From Thecamonas trahens ATCC 50062 (lineage: Eukaryota > Apusozoa > Apusomonadida > Apusomonadidae): a stretch of 45,031 nucleotides of DNA. Below, piece by piece: positions 29,216 to 41,457 of the stretch (positions are counted from its first letter, which is position 1; every line of letters begins with the position of its first letter). Under the pieces are notes generated by a model. The model saw only the letters and a program-made list of their open reading frames with translations, made no database searches and was not told where the DNA came from. The position numbers were made by a program, and so were the translations under genes. The stretch lies in contig NW_013657660.1 of NCBI RefSeq assembly GCF_000142905.1, positions 1 to 45,031 of the forward strand, in the 5' to 3' direction.

Positions 29216-29493
29216 TCCCTCTGTTCGCTGGAAGGGCGGGCGGCGGTGGGGCGGCGGCTGGCGGCTGGTGGCTGACGGTCGACGACCGGCCGACGACTGG
29301 CCGATGACCATCCCCGCAAAGCTGAGTGCCCATCCGCTGGCCAATCAGCGGCAGTCACACGCAGGATCGCAACACCGTTACAAAGTCACAATAGAGCCAT
29401 CGTCCCCTTGTTGTCGGGCTTGTGTCATGCAGCTCTTGTCAAGCCGGCAACCAGCATGATTGCCTTCTCGGGATCCGAGAAGGAAGGGTGCCT

Positions 29494-29542
29494 CCTCACA
29501 CACACACACGTACGCGCACATACACACATACTCACATATATC
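29494..29542 (+). repeat. CA/TA-rich tract upstream of EPG5
   Basis: (CA)n interrupted by GTACGCG, then TA-containing repeats; about 190 bp before the EPG5 ATG. Confidence 0.7.
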
Positions 29543-29731
29543 AAAGCTTGATCCCCGCTAATCGCCATCCTCTCAAGATCCCCATGGCGCGATGCCAGCC
29601 ATGACTCAACCCTTCCAGACGACACACTTCTCACACCCGCACGTGCGACGGCTTCCACGGCCTACCCACACCAACATACCGCCACACTCATCTCCCACCA
29701 CCACTCTCTGCCTCACCACATCCTCCTGAGG

Positions 29732-32700
29732 ATGGCCACCCTACAACGCCCACGTCTGTCTCGTACCTCTACGCGTCCACCTGCTGCTGCCACCGACAAC
29801 GAGTCCGAGTACGAGTATGAGTACGAGTTTGCCGCCAACACTCAGGCCAACACTCAGCCCACTACCGCCAGCACCAATCCTCCCCCCATCGCCGCCACCG
29901 CTCCCAATGACGTCGATGACGAAGAAGCTGGGCCGTCTACCATCGCATCTGCTGAAGCTCCGCCTCCGTACTCGCCTGATGACCCTTTGATGGCCGATGA
30001 GCCTCCGGAACATATCGCGCCTCGATTCGAGGACATCTCCATCGGCACTGCCACCGCCGTTGCCTCTGCTCCGACTGCCGAGCTTGCGCCTCCCTACTCG
30101 GTTGATCCCGAGGGCCAGCACGTCCCACAAACGCCGATGCTGTATCCGGCGCTTGATGATCTTGCCCCGACTGCCGTCTACACCACCATTGTCGAGCCGC
30201 TGCCAGACTCGCCGACAGCCGCCACTGCCCGCCCGACGCAGACTCGCTTGTCTTTTCCTCTGTCACCGAGCAGCGTGCCTGGCTCCAGGCACAGAAGCAG
30301 GCTGACAAGGCGGCCATGGGCGAGCCGGCGCTGGTGACCGCCGCTGCCGCAGTCTCGGCATCAGCTGCCACGTCGGTTCTTCCACTCGAGGCCGCTGCAG
30401 GGCCGACGCTTGCCGAACTGCTGGACACTCCGCTTGCGCCGTACGTCTCGCCGTTTCTCGACGGCAGTCAGAACTCGCTCGCTCCGCTTCCCAGCCCGGA
30501 CCCTGACTTTGCCGCACTCGTCGACGAGTACTTTGCCGCCGCGCTCGCTGCTGAGGCCTCGTGGTCTGCCATCGAAGCATACAAGGCCGAGCTGCGGACC
30601 AAGGCCAATGCAGTGTGGACAACCTCGTCACTCACTGTCTCACCACAGGCTCGCTGCGGCGACGGCAAGCTTCTCACCACCTCGTTCACCTACGACCGCG
30701 CGGACTACTCGCACGAGGCCGCGTCGGCCGTCGCCACCGACTTGGCTGCCCTACGCGCCGAGTGGAGCACCTCGCTCAACCTGGCCATCTTCAAGCTCTC
30801 ACTCACCTCGATGCGCGTCGATGTGTGCGTCACCCGCGCCCTTGCTGCCGCCGCCGACCAGGCCGCCGTGCCTCCCCACTCCCCGCCGGCGCTCCTCGAC
30901 TCGTCGCCGCTCCCGCACGCCCTTCGCTCCCGCCTCCTCGCCATGCTCTCTGTTCTCTTCTCATACGAGCAAAAGGCGCTTGGCAAGGTCGGCACCTATA
31001 CCGCCCAGCTCTCGGACACCCTCCGGTCGTGGATCCTTGCCATCGGCGGTATGCTCCTTCGCGTCGGCGACGTCGGCATCCACTCGGCCCTCCTCGAGAT
31101 GCTGCTGCGATGCCGCGGAGTGGCAGACTGGGGTGTTGTCCTTCTGCAGTTTCCTCCGCTTCCATGGAACGACGCCATCCTCCACCACTTTGTGGCCACT
31201 CTCACCCGCCTCCTCAACCCGGTCGTCGCCGATGCCGAGGCCCGCCCTGTTCTCTCCGAGAGCGATTTTCTCGCTCTCCTCGAGCAGATGCCGTTTGGCA
31301 ACCTCTTCTGTCACCTCATGTTTGCCGCGCGCCACCTCGACTTTCCCTCGTACACCGAGCATGTCTTTGCACTCTCTACCTTTCTCCTCGACACCACCTG
31401 CTCCTCGCTCGCCGCCCTCGCCGAGTATCCCTCGCTCGGCGCCCGCCTCGGCGCCATCCTCGTCGCACTTGTCAAGTTCTGGGAAGTCTACTCGGTCGTC
31501 GCCGCGAGTTCGAGCCTTTGGTCGCCGCGGCTCACCTCGCACCTCGATCGTTTCTACCTCCTCACTCTCCACCGCGTCCTTGCCACACCCGGCTCGCGTG
31601 CCCGTCGCTTTCTCCCGCTCCTTCCGGCCGTCGAGCTTTCGCAGACCACCGCTTGGCACGCCTTTCTTGTCCTCTACCTCGAGCTTGATCCAAGTCACAT
31701 GAGCCTTGTCGCCAACATCTCGTCGCACGGCCAGTGGCTCGCCGCCTTAGATGCATACCCTGAGCTGCGCGCCACTTTTATGCGAAGCTTTGACACCGAG
31801 GACGAGCTCAACTCGTCACGCGCCGTCTTTACCCTCGCCGCCGTCGGCGCCCTTGCCAAGCGGCCCGACCACCCCGTTCTCACGTCCATCGTCGTCACCG
31901 AGCTCTTCCACGTTGCCTACCTTCACCCTCCCACCCGCGACGTCCTCCACAAGCCGGTCCGTGGCATTCTCAGCGAAATCGCTTTTGTTCACCCGCACAC
32001 CGTTCTCCCGTCTCTTCTAGCTGCCATCGCCACTCATCTCTCGGCGCTCGGGCCCATGGCGCTGAGCCTGGTCCGCGGCCTACCGCTTGGCGCCTGGTCC
32101 TCGTTTGACCTCTCGCATCTCGCGCATCTCGAGCCGTGGCTCCTCGACGCGCCCGTCGACTCGGTCCGCTTCCGTCTCGCAGCCGCCATTCTCGAGAACC
32201 TGCCCTGGGGCTTTGCTCGCGAGCCGGACACCCGCGTCCGTACTCCTATTCTCCCATTCGCGCTCCACCGAGCCGCCGGCCTCCTCGCGTTTCAGCTCTA
32301 CGCATCCCACGTCCTCACTTCGCGCTCCGGCCCACTCAAGTCAACCAAGGCATCGCGCGCTGCTGTCGAGGCCTTTGTTCTCCGATTCATCTCGTGCCTT
32401 GCTCTCTTTGTCGACACTGACATCGATCCCAGCCTACATTTTCTGGAGCCGTCGCTCACCCCGCGCCTCGAGTGGACCGGTGACATCAAGTCCAACGCCG
32501 ACGCGGCAGCCCCGATCCGGAACATGGCCCTCTTTCTCTTTACTGGCTCGGGCGCCTCGTCGGCCGCCTTTGCCAACGGCGGCCTCGAGTTTATCCATGC
32601 CGTTGCCAACGCCCACTATCCGGGCTCGGTCCTCCGCCTCCTCTTCACCGTCCTTCCCAGGTCGGCGTCAGCAGCTGGCCGCCGCACTCGCTCTCGCTCC

Positions 32701-35700
32701 TCTCGCTCATTCTCGACAAGATCCTGGCCTCCAGCATTGTCGACGACCCGTCTGCCGCAATCCTTCTCGCCCAGCACTGGCCGGTCCCGGTCGGCTTGCC
32801 GGACCGATGCCTCCCGGCCCACGTCACCCGTCTCCTTGCCGCTCTCTTGACTGCGCACGCCGTCGCTGGTGCCGGTGCGCCCGCCTCTGCTGACGCCCGT
32901 CTCCTGCCGCATGTCATCTTTCCGTTCTGGGCCGCCGTCCTCACACAGGCCCCCGACTGGTTTACTGCCGCCTCGCCTCGGCGCGCTCTGATGAACGTTC
33001 TCTCGCACGCCGCGCTCGTCATGGGCGTCTCGGACACGCTTGTCGGCGCCTACTCTGCTGCTACCGCGACTGTCAACGCCGCCGCGCCGTCCACCATGTC
33101 CAAAATCGGCTCGTTCTTCGGTGGCCTCATCGGCTCCGAGGCCAAGTCGCGCTCGCTACTCGCCACCAACGCCAACGCCACCCTCTCCAACGACATCCTC
33201 ACGCCGCACTCACTCGACGTCGACTGTCCTGCGCTCATATTTGATGTGCTCTACATCGAGACTCTCGCGTTCCTCGGGAAGCTCGACGAGCTCGGTGCCC
33301 AGCTGGTGGCCGCCGGGCCAGGCGCTGCCCATCGCGTCCTCAAGTCGGCCGGTTATTCACGTACCATGTGCACTCTACCTATCTACAAGTGGGCTGCCTA
33401 CGCTGTCGCGCTCCCGGTCGGCTCAACTCTCCATCCGCTTTTCCTTCACATGTTTTTTGCGCTCTACGCCGCCTCGTCCGGTGTCCATGATGCTGCCTTT
33501 GCTGGCTACGCCAACTACGGCGCGCTGTTCTTTGACGAGCTCTCGATCCCGGCTCCGTTTCTCAACCTCAAGACCCAGGTTGCTACCCTCCTTGTTGCAC
33601 TTGTCAACCACCACCAGACACTCGAGACACCGCTCGCGCCGCAGCTGGTCGAGATCTACACCGCAATGTCCGAATGGCTCGCCTCGCCGGCGCTTGCCTC
33701 ACTCTTTACCACCGCTGCTGCCAACACCGGAGGCACCCTCGACGCCCGCTTCCTCCCGGATCGGCTCGTCGCGCTTGTCCTGCGCTCTCCGCTCGTCGAC
33801 CGCTCGTATCTCTGGCGCGACCTTGTCGACCTGCAGGCTGGCTTTGTGAGTCTCGCCCGCGGCGCCTCGGTCTGGCTCCGCATCCATCCGCGGTGCTGGA
33901 CCGTGCCCGAGGCAGCGGTGGAGACGCCGCTCGAGCCGGTCGCTCGAGCCTTTGAGCGTGCCGACCCGCACCCGCGCGGCTTTGCTTTCTCGCCGTCGGT
34001 TAATCTCGGCGAGGTCCTTCTTGGTATCAACACCGCTAGAGTCGCCGAACCCGCGCCGCTGGCCGCCCGACCGGTTCTCGAGCCCGCGCCGCCGTCGGTC
34101 GACTCGATGCTGTACATGCTCAATCCGCTGGTGGCCCAGGCTCGGGCCCACTCGACCCGCGAGACAGACTATCTCCTGCTCGACGATGAGTATCTTCGCC
34201 TGCTCCCGCAGCTTTATGTCAACGAGCCGCGTGAGCGCCACGAGCTGAAGAGCTGTTCCGGCTCGGGCAAGAATGCCTGTCGACAACCAGTCCGCTTTGT
34301 GGTGCCCTACACCGAGCGGGTGATGCAGAACGGGGTCTCCGACTCGATCGTTCGCAACCGAACCCGCGTCAACGAGCTCATTGCTGCCTCTGGCACCGCG
34401 CCTGATACCTGCATCCAGGCCCTCCGAGTCCTGCTTGCGGTCGAGGAGCTTGTTGCCGCGTCAGCCGTCCAGACCAAGGTTGGATCTGCGCTTCTCGACG
34501 GGCTGCTTGCCCTCATCTCGCCGGACACGGTCCGCTATCCGCCGCTGGCCTACTACTTTGGCCTTGTGCTCTCCCGCCTCTCGCCGGCATTCTGGCGGGC
34601 AGATCCCGACGCGACAACTGGGCTGCTTGACACTGCGCTCCACGCACCGTACGCCATTCCGATTTACGCGCACGTCTTTGACCCCTACCGGGCGCCGCAC
34701 GCGCTCACAGCCATGCTGGACACCCTCTTTACCGCAGCGCGCACCCTCGGGTACGACGCCGTCTCTCCGCTCCTCGCTGCGTTCAACGGCGCGCCGAGGT
34801 GTGCGCCTCCGTACCAGCTCTTCCCACGCGAGCAGGGCGAAGGCATGCTGGTGCGGATCGTGGGCGAGGTTGACACTGTGCTGGGCGTCCAGGATCAGAT
34901 TGTCGGTCTTGAAGCGGCCGCCACGGCGCTTGTTGCTGTCTTTGAGTGGATCCTGACCGCGCATGGGCTCGCAGCCTCGGGCGACATTGTCCCGTTTGTC
35001 CTCCCGCAGCTGCTGGGCATTTCACCGCAGGGCGCCACGCGCCTTTTGGCCGCCCTGGCACAAGTACCGCTCCCGACCCATGCCACCGAGCTCGCGCGGA
35101 TCTTTGGTACCCTCACTGAGCACTTTTGGGCTGTCCGCAACTCGACCCGACTCTTCGACATCTACCACGAGCCGTACGTGGCTGCCCTGGGCCAGTTTGT
35201 GTCCGCGCTGGTAGCTGCAGCGGCGGCGGCAGCTGGCCCGGGAGTCGCCTCGGAGTATGCGGGTTTTACCGGTGCCAACGCCGCCCGCCCGCTGTTGGAT
35301 CTCTGGCACGGCGTTGCGGGACTCTGGCAGCCGTTCCTCTGCTCGATGCCTTCGCCCGACGACGCTGGTGCGCCAGCGCAACAGCCATTTGATCTCGCAG
35401 CTCATACTGGCGAGTGTCTGGCGGCAATGGAAGCGCTCCGGGGCTCTATCGACGCGCTCACCTCTCACGAGGCGTGTGCCGGTGAGCTGCTTGCCTCGGT
35501 CTTTGAGTGGTACGTCCGTGCGCTGGTTCCTTTCTCGGAACCTGGAACCCGGGTGCTCTTTGACGATGTTCTCGGCTCGCTGGCGTGGCGCCGATGGCAG
35601 CTCGACTCGGCAGGCCTTGCACGGCTTGTGAGCATGGTCACGCCCAACGCGGCCGGGCTCTTCCTCCGTGTCCTCCCGCAGGTTCTTCCACCGATCCTCA

Positions 35701-36992
35701 TGACCTCGCCAGCCATGCCAATCTCGACTGTGCGCGAGACGTCAGTCGCTCTGGCACTGGCTGTCCGGCACGCGCCGCTTCCGATTCCTCGCGACGCTGT
35801 CGCGCTGCTTGCATCGACCGCAGAGTGGCAAGAACTGCCACCAGAGGCGTACCGTATGATGGTCGATGCGGTGCCACTGGTTCTCGACGCCGCCATCGCG
35901 CCGCTGGTTGTCGATGCGCCGTCGGTGGAGACGAGCGTCACCTCCGAGGCGGGACGGATTTCGCTCATCCTCGGCCTGTGGCGGGTGCTCGCTCGTGAGT
36001 CGCCGGCCAAGCTAGCAGTGCTGAACGGGGCAGCCATGGCGGCTGTGCTCTCGGGGAGTGGTGTCGACACCGGCTTTAACTCGGCGCAGCACCCGAGCCT
36101 CGTGGGCGAGCTGCTGGGCCTTGTGGGCGCGCGCATTGACAGCGCATCGACCGACGACGTGCACGCGATGCTCAGCTCGCTGGTGGAGATGCACAACTTT
36201 GCGAGCCCCAACTGCGCAGACGAGCTGCTGCGGACCTTTGTCTCGTTTGCAAGCATGCATCCGTCGGCGGCATCAGCCATGGTGGCGGTGGCGTCGTCGC
36301 GACTGGCGTCGGTCGAAGCCATGGTCGGCCTGGTAGAGGCCTCACTCGCAGCTGCGGACGGAGCCGGGCACCAGATCCAGAGCCTCGCGTCGAATGTGCG
36401 CGTCCCCGAGCTTGCCGCGGATGCCTTTACTGCCGCGTGTGTCGCTGCGTGCGCAGGCTTCACTCTTGTCTGCGTGCTCGAGCAGCAGCGGAACAAGGCA
36501 CAGGCTGCCCACAACGGCTGCGAGTGGTTCCGGGCCATGACGGTAGAGGCTGGGAACGAACGCGCAGCAGTAGCGTTGGTCCTCAAGGTTCTCGAGCTCG
36601 CGCCTACGTTTGAGGTCGTGGCGGCCATCGGGAGCGCGCTCGCCGATGCAACCCGGGTCAAGCAGGGCCTCTTTGCGCGGATGGCCAAAAAGGTCGGCCT
36701 GCGGCGGAGTGACAAGGCGCCGGCGGCATGGTTCACGGCGCTCTCGCGCGGCTTTGGTCTCTGGACAGTCTTGCGGACCCGAAACGCCGCCGAGCCAGAT
36801 CTGGCCCGCGAGCTCAAGGACTTTCGCGAGCTCGGCCGCAAGAAAACATACGCCCACCTCAAGTTCGCTCTCGACTCGGTCATCGAGCTGGTCGAGGGCG
36901 ACGGCGAGGCCAGCCCGGAGGTAGGTGCGAGGGTGTGGCAGTCGATGCTCGCACTGGTCTGGAGCGCAAACGAGCCAGGTGCATCCACATAA
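29732..36992 (+). CDS. EPG5: EPG5-like autophagy tethering protein (frame changes twice)
   Basis: Three overlapping frames (29732-30240, about 30240-32658, about 32658-36992) read as one protein of about 2420 residues, close to the 2579 of human EPG5. The C-terminal two thirds is a long all-helical solenoid. Landmarks compatible with EPG5 are PLAPYVSPFLDGSQNSLAP and VDEYFAAAL early on, and a TYAHLKFALDSVIELVEGD helix near the end. The assignment rests on overall pattern and length, not on one diagnostic motif. The first 170 residues are disordered and acidic with two PPxY-type motifs (APPPYSPDDP, LAPPYSVDP), potential WW-domain ligands. Frame changes occur near 30232-30234 and 32656-32658, both in C triplets and both -1. 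The reading continues sensibly after each (FSSVTEQRAWLQAQKQ; QVGVSSWPPHSLSLLSLILD). The second could be a splice acceptor, since CTTCCCAG follows a pyrimidine tract. EPG5 is a Rab7 effector for autophagosome-lysosome fusion. Confidence 0.7.
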
Positions 36993-37013
36993 AGCCTCAC
37001 ACTAGCCGTCTCA

Positions 37014-38144
37014 TCAAGACTCGAGCCAGTCGTCGCCCCATCGAGCTTTGCGGGCGTGGCGGTAGGCCGGCCGGCCGGACTTGCCCTTGGTGACCGTGAG
37101 GCGAGCAATGTCGCCGGTGGGCGCGCAGGTATCCATAATGACGTGCTTGCCGCGCTTGAGCGGAGGCGAGATAATCTTGGACCAAGAGGTAGAGGCCGTC
37201 GTGTCGGCGACCATCGTGGCATCAATCTCGGCCCCGGTCTTTGCAGCAATGAGGTACGAGAACTTTTCACGCGAGAACGAGGTTGCCGATGACTTGAGTG
37301 CGCGCTGGATCGGCGTGCGTTCGTAGGCGAGCGCAAAGTGGCACCACGACTTGGCATAGCGATCGTCGCGCTCGCTTGCAAGCGGACAGGCGCCCGAGTG
37401 TGGGCAAGGCGCAACCACCGAGCCGGAGCCGGAGGCGATGACGGTGTCGCGGACGGCCATGATTCTGGCGTAGCCTTGCGGCGTGCCGGGCTCGACCACC
37501 ACAAGCACCTTGCCAGCTGCAGCCCACAGTTGGTCAATAGTAGGCGCAAGTAGGTTGTCCGACGGAAGATCGCAGAGCACGTAAGACGCGAGCACAAGGT
37601 CGGCCGGGGTGGACGGGAGGGTGACCCTGGCCGAGATCCGGCTGTGCAGAGCGGCATCGTCGGGCAGAGTGGCGAGACCGGCGTCCATCATGTGCGGCGA
37701 GGGTTCTACCACCACCAGTCCCTCGTCCATGGCCTGCGGAAGGACCTGGTTGAGGGCCCAGGTCGAGGCGCATGAACCGGCGCCAAAGTCAATCGACGAC
37801 CGGACGTCGGCGAGGATGTCCGACGGCAGCTTGGTCACCATCTCATCCAGCACGCGCTCGGTGGCAGCATACACCGCAGGCGAGCGATGTGCCATGAAAG
37901 CTGTAGCCGCCAGTGCCGAATTGTAGCTCGGAGCCCCCGATGCCGCGTATGCCTTGGCACCAGCTTCCTTCAGATGTCCTGCTGCCACCGACTTGACCCT
38001 CTTGGCGATGGCCCGAGCCAGTCCCCTGGGCACCTTCCGCTGTCCGTCCGCCAACGCCGTCCTCCGTCCACCTGGTGCCGGGACGGTACTCGCCATGACC
38101 CGTCCAGTCCATGCCCGGGCCACAATCATCTGTCGCCGCAGCAT
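37014..38144 (-). CDS. METTL17: METTL17/Rsm22, mitochondrial small-ribosome assembly factor
   Basis: 376 residues. The start at 38144 has a GCCACCATG context and an arginine-rich N-terminus (MLRRQMIVARAWTGRVM), typical of mitochondrial import; longer frames upstream lack such a start. The Rossmann-like methyltransferase fold has DFGAGSCAS (119-127) as the SAM loop. The family hallmark follows: CPHSGACPL (C247, C253), KSWCHFAL (C268) and a later MDTCAPTGDIARLTV, which together supply the four cysteines of the Fe-S cluster. SREKFSYL is also characteristic. METTL17/Rsm22 binds the mitochondrial 12S/15S rRNA during small-subunit assembly. The gene ends 21 bp from the EPG5 stop on the opposite strand. 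Confidence 0.93.
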   Translation of the reverse strand: MLRRQMIVARAWTGRVMASTVPAPGGRRTALADGQRKVPRGLARAIAKRVKSVAAGHLKEAGAKAYAASGAPSYNSALAATAFMAHRSPAVYAATERVLDEMVTKLPSDILADVRSSIDFGAGSCASTWALNQVLPQAMDEGLVVVEPSPHMMDAGLATLPDDAALHSRISARVTLPSTPADLVLASYVLCDLPSDNLLAPTIDQLWAAAGKVLVVVEPGTPQGYARIMAVRDTVIASGSGSVVAPCPHSGACPLASERDDRYAKSWCHFALAYERTPIQRALKSSATSFSREKFSYLIAAKTGAEIDATMVADTTASTSWSKIISPPLKRGKHVIMDTCAPTGDIARLTVTKGKSGRPAYRHARKARWGDDWLES

Positions 38145-38303
38145 GGTGGCAAGTGCGAGTTGAGTGTGGTTCGTCGGCGGGGTGGGGGGCTGCTCGAAGA
38201 TGGATGGATGCTGCCAGACAGACACCGACGCATGGCCTCGACTCTGAAACGTCGGGGGTGGCCAGCATAAAAGCTCGTCAAGCTTTAAAGAGCTCCGCAA
38301 AGT

Positions 38304-41059
38304 TTACGCGTCCAGAGCGGCCAGCTCATCCTCGCCAAGCTCCAGATCCTCGCCCTCGTCAAGATCCGAGAGATCCGAGAGGTCGGAGAGGTCGTCGGCG
38401 GTGGTGAGGCCGGCGGCAAGATGGCGGAGCGAGAAGGGCGAGACCGGGTGGGCGGCATCAGCGACGACGCCATAGACCTCAAAGACGAGTGCATCATTGA
38501 GGACGGTGTCGATGACCTCGTCGGAGACCCGCATGCGGACGAGGCCCTGGAAGAGAGGGGCAGCGTCGGGCGCGGCTGCCGTCTCGCCACCGAGGAGCGG
38601 CGTGACGAGCGGCATGGCCGCGCCGGGGAGGGTGACTGAGACAAAGACGCCATCGAAAAGGCGAGCGGGGTGTCGTCGAGGGCGTGCACGGTGACTTTGA
38701 CGTCGACGACGTGCGCAGGCTGAAGCCAGAGCGACGGTTTGGCACGCGCGGCGTCCGAGAGCTGCGGCTCGATCGAGACTGTCAGCCGGCCACGGTAGTG
38801 GCCGTGCGGCGAGAGGACCGGCGTGGTGACGGCGCGAATGGAGCCGGCGCGCGAAAGCGCGAGCGGAATCACGTATGCCGAGCCGAGAAGTACATCGGTC
38901 TCGAGCGAGAACGGATCCGGGCCGCCGTTGTCGGCGAGGCCAAAAGCGCGATAGTTCTCCACTACTTCCATCATGTTGAACAGCCTTTCAGCAAAGGTGT
39001 CGGCATCGAGGAGCGCGACCGGGCCGGCGGCTGGGCCTGCCGGCCCGCACGCCTCACACTCGAGGTGTAGCTGGCGGACAAAGACGGCTGGCTCGTGGCG
39101 GCCAGCGGCGCCGCCGACCAGCGCAGGCTGGATGTGCGGCGCGTAGCGGACCGTCTTGCCGAGCGCCGCCGCTGCCGCGTTGGCCTCTGAGATGTCGGGC
39201 ATGAGTGCCACAAGCCCGGCCTCGAGCTTGTCAATGAGCGCGGCAGCATCGAGCTCGAGCTCGGCCGCGTCGCCGGCGCCGAGCTTGGACGACCGCGCCC
39301 CAGTCGCGTTCTCCTTCATGGCGAGCTGGTAGACCTTGAGCAGGGCAGTGCGGCCAAACGGAGCGGACGCGCCGTCCGCGTACACCAGAAAGTGGTTGTT
39401 GCCGATGACCAGGCGGTCGCCGTTGGCCAGCTTGGCGCCGGCGGCGGCGACCTCGACGCCGTTAACCCGCACGGGCGCCTGTGCATTGCCAGGCTGGCAG
39501 GTCACACTGCCATTTTCGGCCTCGGTCACGATGCGCATGTGGATCGGAGCAACAAGGATGCCGCCGAGGGTGTAGGTGGCCTCGGGCGACGAGCCAAAGG
39601 TCACGCCTGACGCAGCCGCCGATATGTCCAGCGCGTACTTGATGGACGCGTTGGCAAGATTGACCAGGTGGGGCTTTGAGGTGTCGACGTTGACGTCGAT
39701 GCCCGACACAGCGCGCAGGTCCGACTTGAGCTCGTCCATGGCGGCCTTGGACGAAGCCGAGGCTTCGGCCCGTCGGTCTGCAGCCGAGAGGCCGAGCGAG
39801 TCCATGAGCTGGGTCTGCTGCGCTAGCTGTGCCCGCAGCGCATCGAGTTCGGCGGCCATGGCCGCGTCCTCGGCCGGGGCAGCCGACGCGTCGCCGGCGC
39901 CGCCTGAGGCGACCAGCGCCTTGAGTCGGGCCACCTCCTCCTTGAGCTCGCGGATGACCTTGTCGTTGGGCGACTCGTTGATGACGGCCACGTTCTGGAT
40001 CTTACTGGCCCGGTTGGCGTAGCGCAGCGTCGAGAGAGTCTCCTTGTAGTTGTCGGCTGCCGGAGAGATAGCCGCCACCATGATGGTCTTGGCGTTTCCG
40101 CCAAGACTCTCCTGCAGGATGCGGGTGAGCGCCGAGTCGCGGTACGGCACAATGCGCTTCCGCCGGCGCTTGCCCTGCTCAGCCGGCATGCAGTTGTCGG
40201 CCAGCGCCTCGATGACGTTGCCGAGGGCGGTGAGCGACTGGTTGATGGCGGAGCCCTCCTTGAGGCGCTTCCCTGTCGCGCCGGTCTTGTTCTGCCGCTC
40301 GGAGCCGGCAAGGTCGATGAGGTTGATCTTGCTCGTCAGGTCAGATGCGGTCATGGTCGCCTGGTCCACTCGAGTCTGGGTGAGGTAGATGGTGAGGACC
40401 GAGTGCGAGCGCGACGAGGTGGCGTTCATGTTTGTCTGCGCCACCGTCCGCATGGTGTTGCCCAGCTCCATCAGAACTTCGACGTCCTCGTAAGAGGTCA
40501 CCGCCCGGCGCGAGAGGCCCTCGACGAAGATGCCGAGTTTGGGGCTCTCGCGGACCTTGAGGCTCGCCACTGCCTGCTTGGGGTTGAACAAGTCGCGGAT
40601 CTTCTCCATGTAGATCTCCAAGTACGAGACCTCGACCCGAAACGAGAGATCATCGACCTGATTGGCATCAATTCTGGCAAACAATTCGCGCAGACCTCTG
40701 GGAACGATACCAAGCTCCTCCCCGTAGCCGGACATCGAGTACGACTTGCCGGCGCCGGTCTGGCCGTAGGCAAAGACCGAGGTGTTGTAGCCAGCCCAAG
40801 CGGCCTCGAGATAGGCCTTGCCCAGATCATCAAACACTTTTTCCTGCGAAGCGTACGCCTCATCATGAGCATCCACAAACGAGTTGTATGCATAGTTGAA
40901 GGAGAACGAGTGCTGCTTCTCGCCATCCGTTGGGTCCGTCACCACCACCATGTGCTCCGTCGGCATGGTCACACACGCCGGTGACTCTAGCGCAAGCTCA
41001 CGCTCGTTAAACGGACGCATACGCACCGCAATCTGTACATTATCCCCTCCGCTACTCAT
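38304..41059 (-). CDS. Kinesin-3 family motor with FHA domain (KIF1/Unc104-like)
   Basis: About 918 residues from the ATG at 41059 (MSSGGDNVQIAVRMRPFNE). The motor domain (1-360) is complete: GQTGAGKS (99-106), NATSSRSHS switch I (212-220), DLAGSER switch II (249-255) and a YRDSALTRILQESLGG segment. A short coiled coil (about 365-450) leads to an FHA domain (about 460-565; VTFGSSPEATYTLGG, VRVNGVEV, GDRLVIGNNHFLVY), the N-terminal half of the kinesin-3 signature. The tail (600-918) is beta-rich and ends acidic (DLSDLSDLSDLDEGEDLEL). The upstream frame continues past the ATG only through the minisatellite. The frame changes by -1 at the T4 run (A4 on the + strand, 38656-38659); beyond it the correct reading is VFVSVTLPGAAMPLV. 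No PH domain is seen, unlike KIF1A. Confidence 0.92.
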
Positions 41060-41190
41060 AATACCCTCGTCTACTCTTCTGCCTCCAGCAAGTCGGAAGT
41101 GAGGTGGTCCAACGCCTCGCCCGTAGTTAGTGCGGCGGGTTGGCTGGTCGTCGTCGCTGCCCATCCGTCCGCCGCCACCCACGAGCCGCC

Positions 41191-41362
41191 GCCCATCCGC
41201 CAGCCATCGCGGGCCATCGCCCATCCGCCAGCCTTCGCGGGCCATCGCCCATCGCCAGCACCCGCCAGTTTCTGTCCATCTGCCGCCCATCCGCCAGCCA
41301 TCGCGGGCCATCGCCCATCCGCCAGCCATCGCGGGCCATCGCCCATCGCCAGCACCCGTGAG
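41191..41362. repeat. Minisatellite, 28-bp units in a 94-bp higher-order repeat
   Basis: The 28-bp unit starting GCCCATCCGCCAGCC occurs at 41191-41218 and 41219-41246, and again at 41285-41312 and 41313-41340. Each pair is followed by a GCCCATCGCCAGCACCCG segment. The whole block therefore repeats with a period of 94 bp. Confidence 0.9.
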
Positions 41363-41394
41363 CCGACAGTTAGCGGGTAGGACAAAGAGGACAG

Positions 41395-41457
41395 GATCGC
41401 GGGGATCACAGAGATCACATAGATCGCAGAGAGCGTGATGATCGCCAGGATCGCTAC
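41395..41457. repeat. 9-bp GATC-phased tandem repeat
   Basis: Seven consecutive 9-mers, six of which start with GATC (GATCGCGGG, GATCACAGA, GATCACATA, GATCGCAGA, GAGCGTGAT, GATCGCCAG, GATCGCTAC). Confidence 0.75.

Larger units (their letters stand above)
28923..29731. other. Divergent region between AP-2 alpha and EPG5
   Basis: An 809-bp region. Bases 28950-29130 are C-rich, 29206 has the GAGTCACGTG motif, and 29494-29542 is a CA/TA tract. No reading frame shows a recognisable product. Confidence 0.6.

Noticed and set aside
35465-37657. 730-codon frame on the - strand across EPG5 and METTL17
   Set aside because: It is antisense to two well-supported genes and is Ser/Arg/Pro-rich, as expected of a shadow frame in GC-rich coding DNA.
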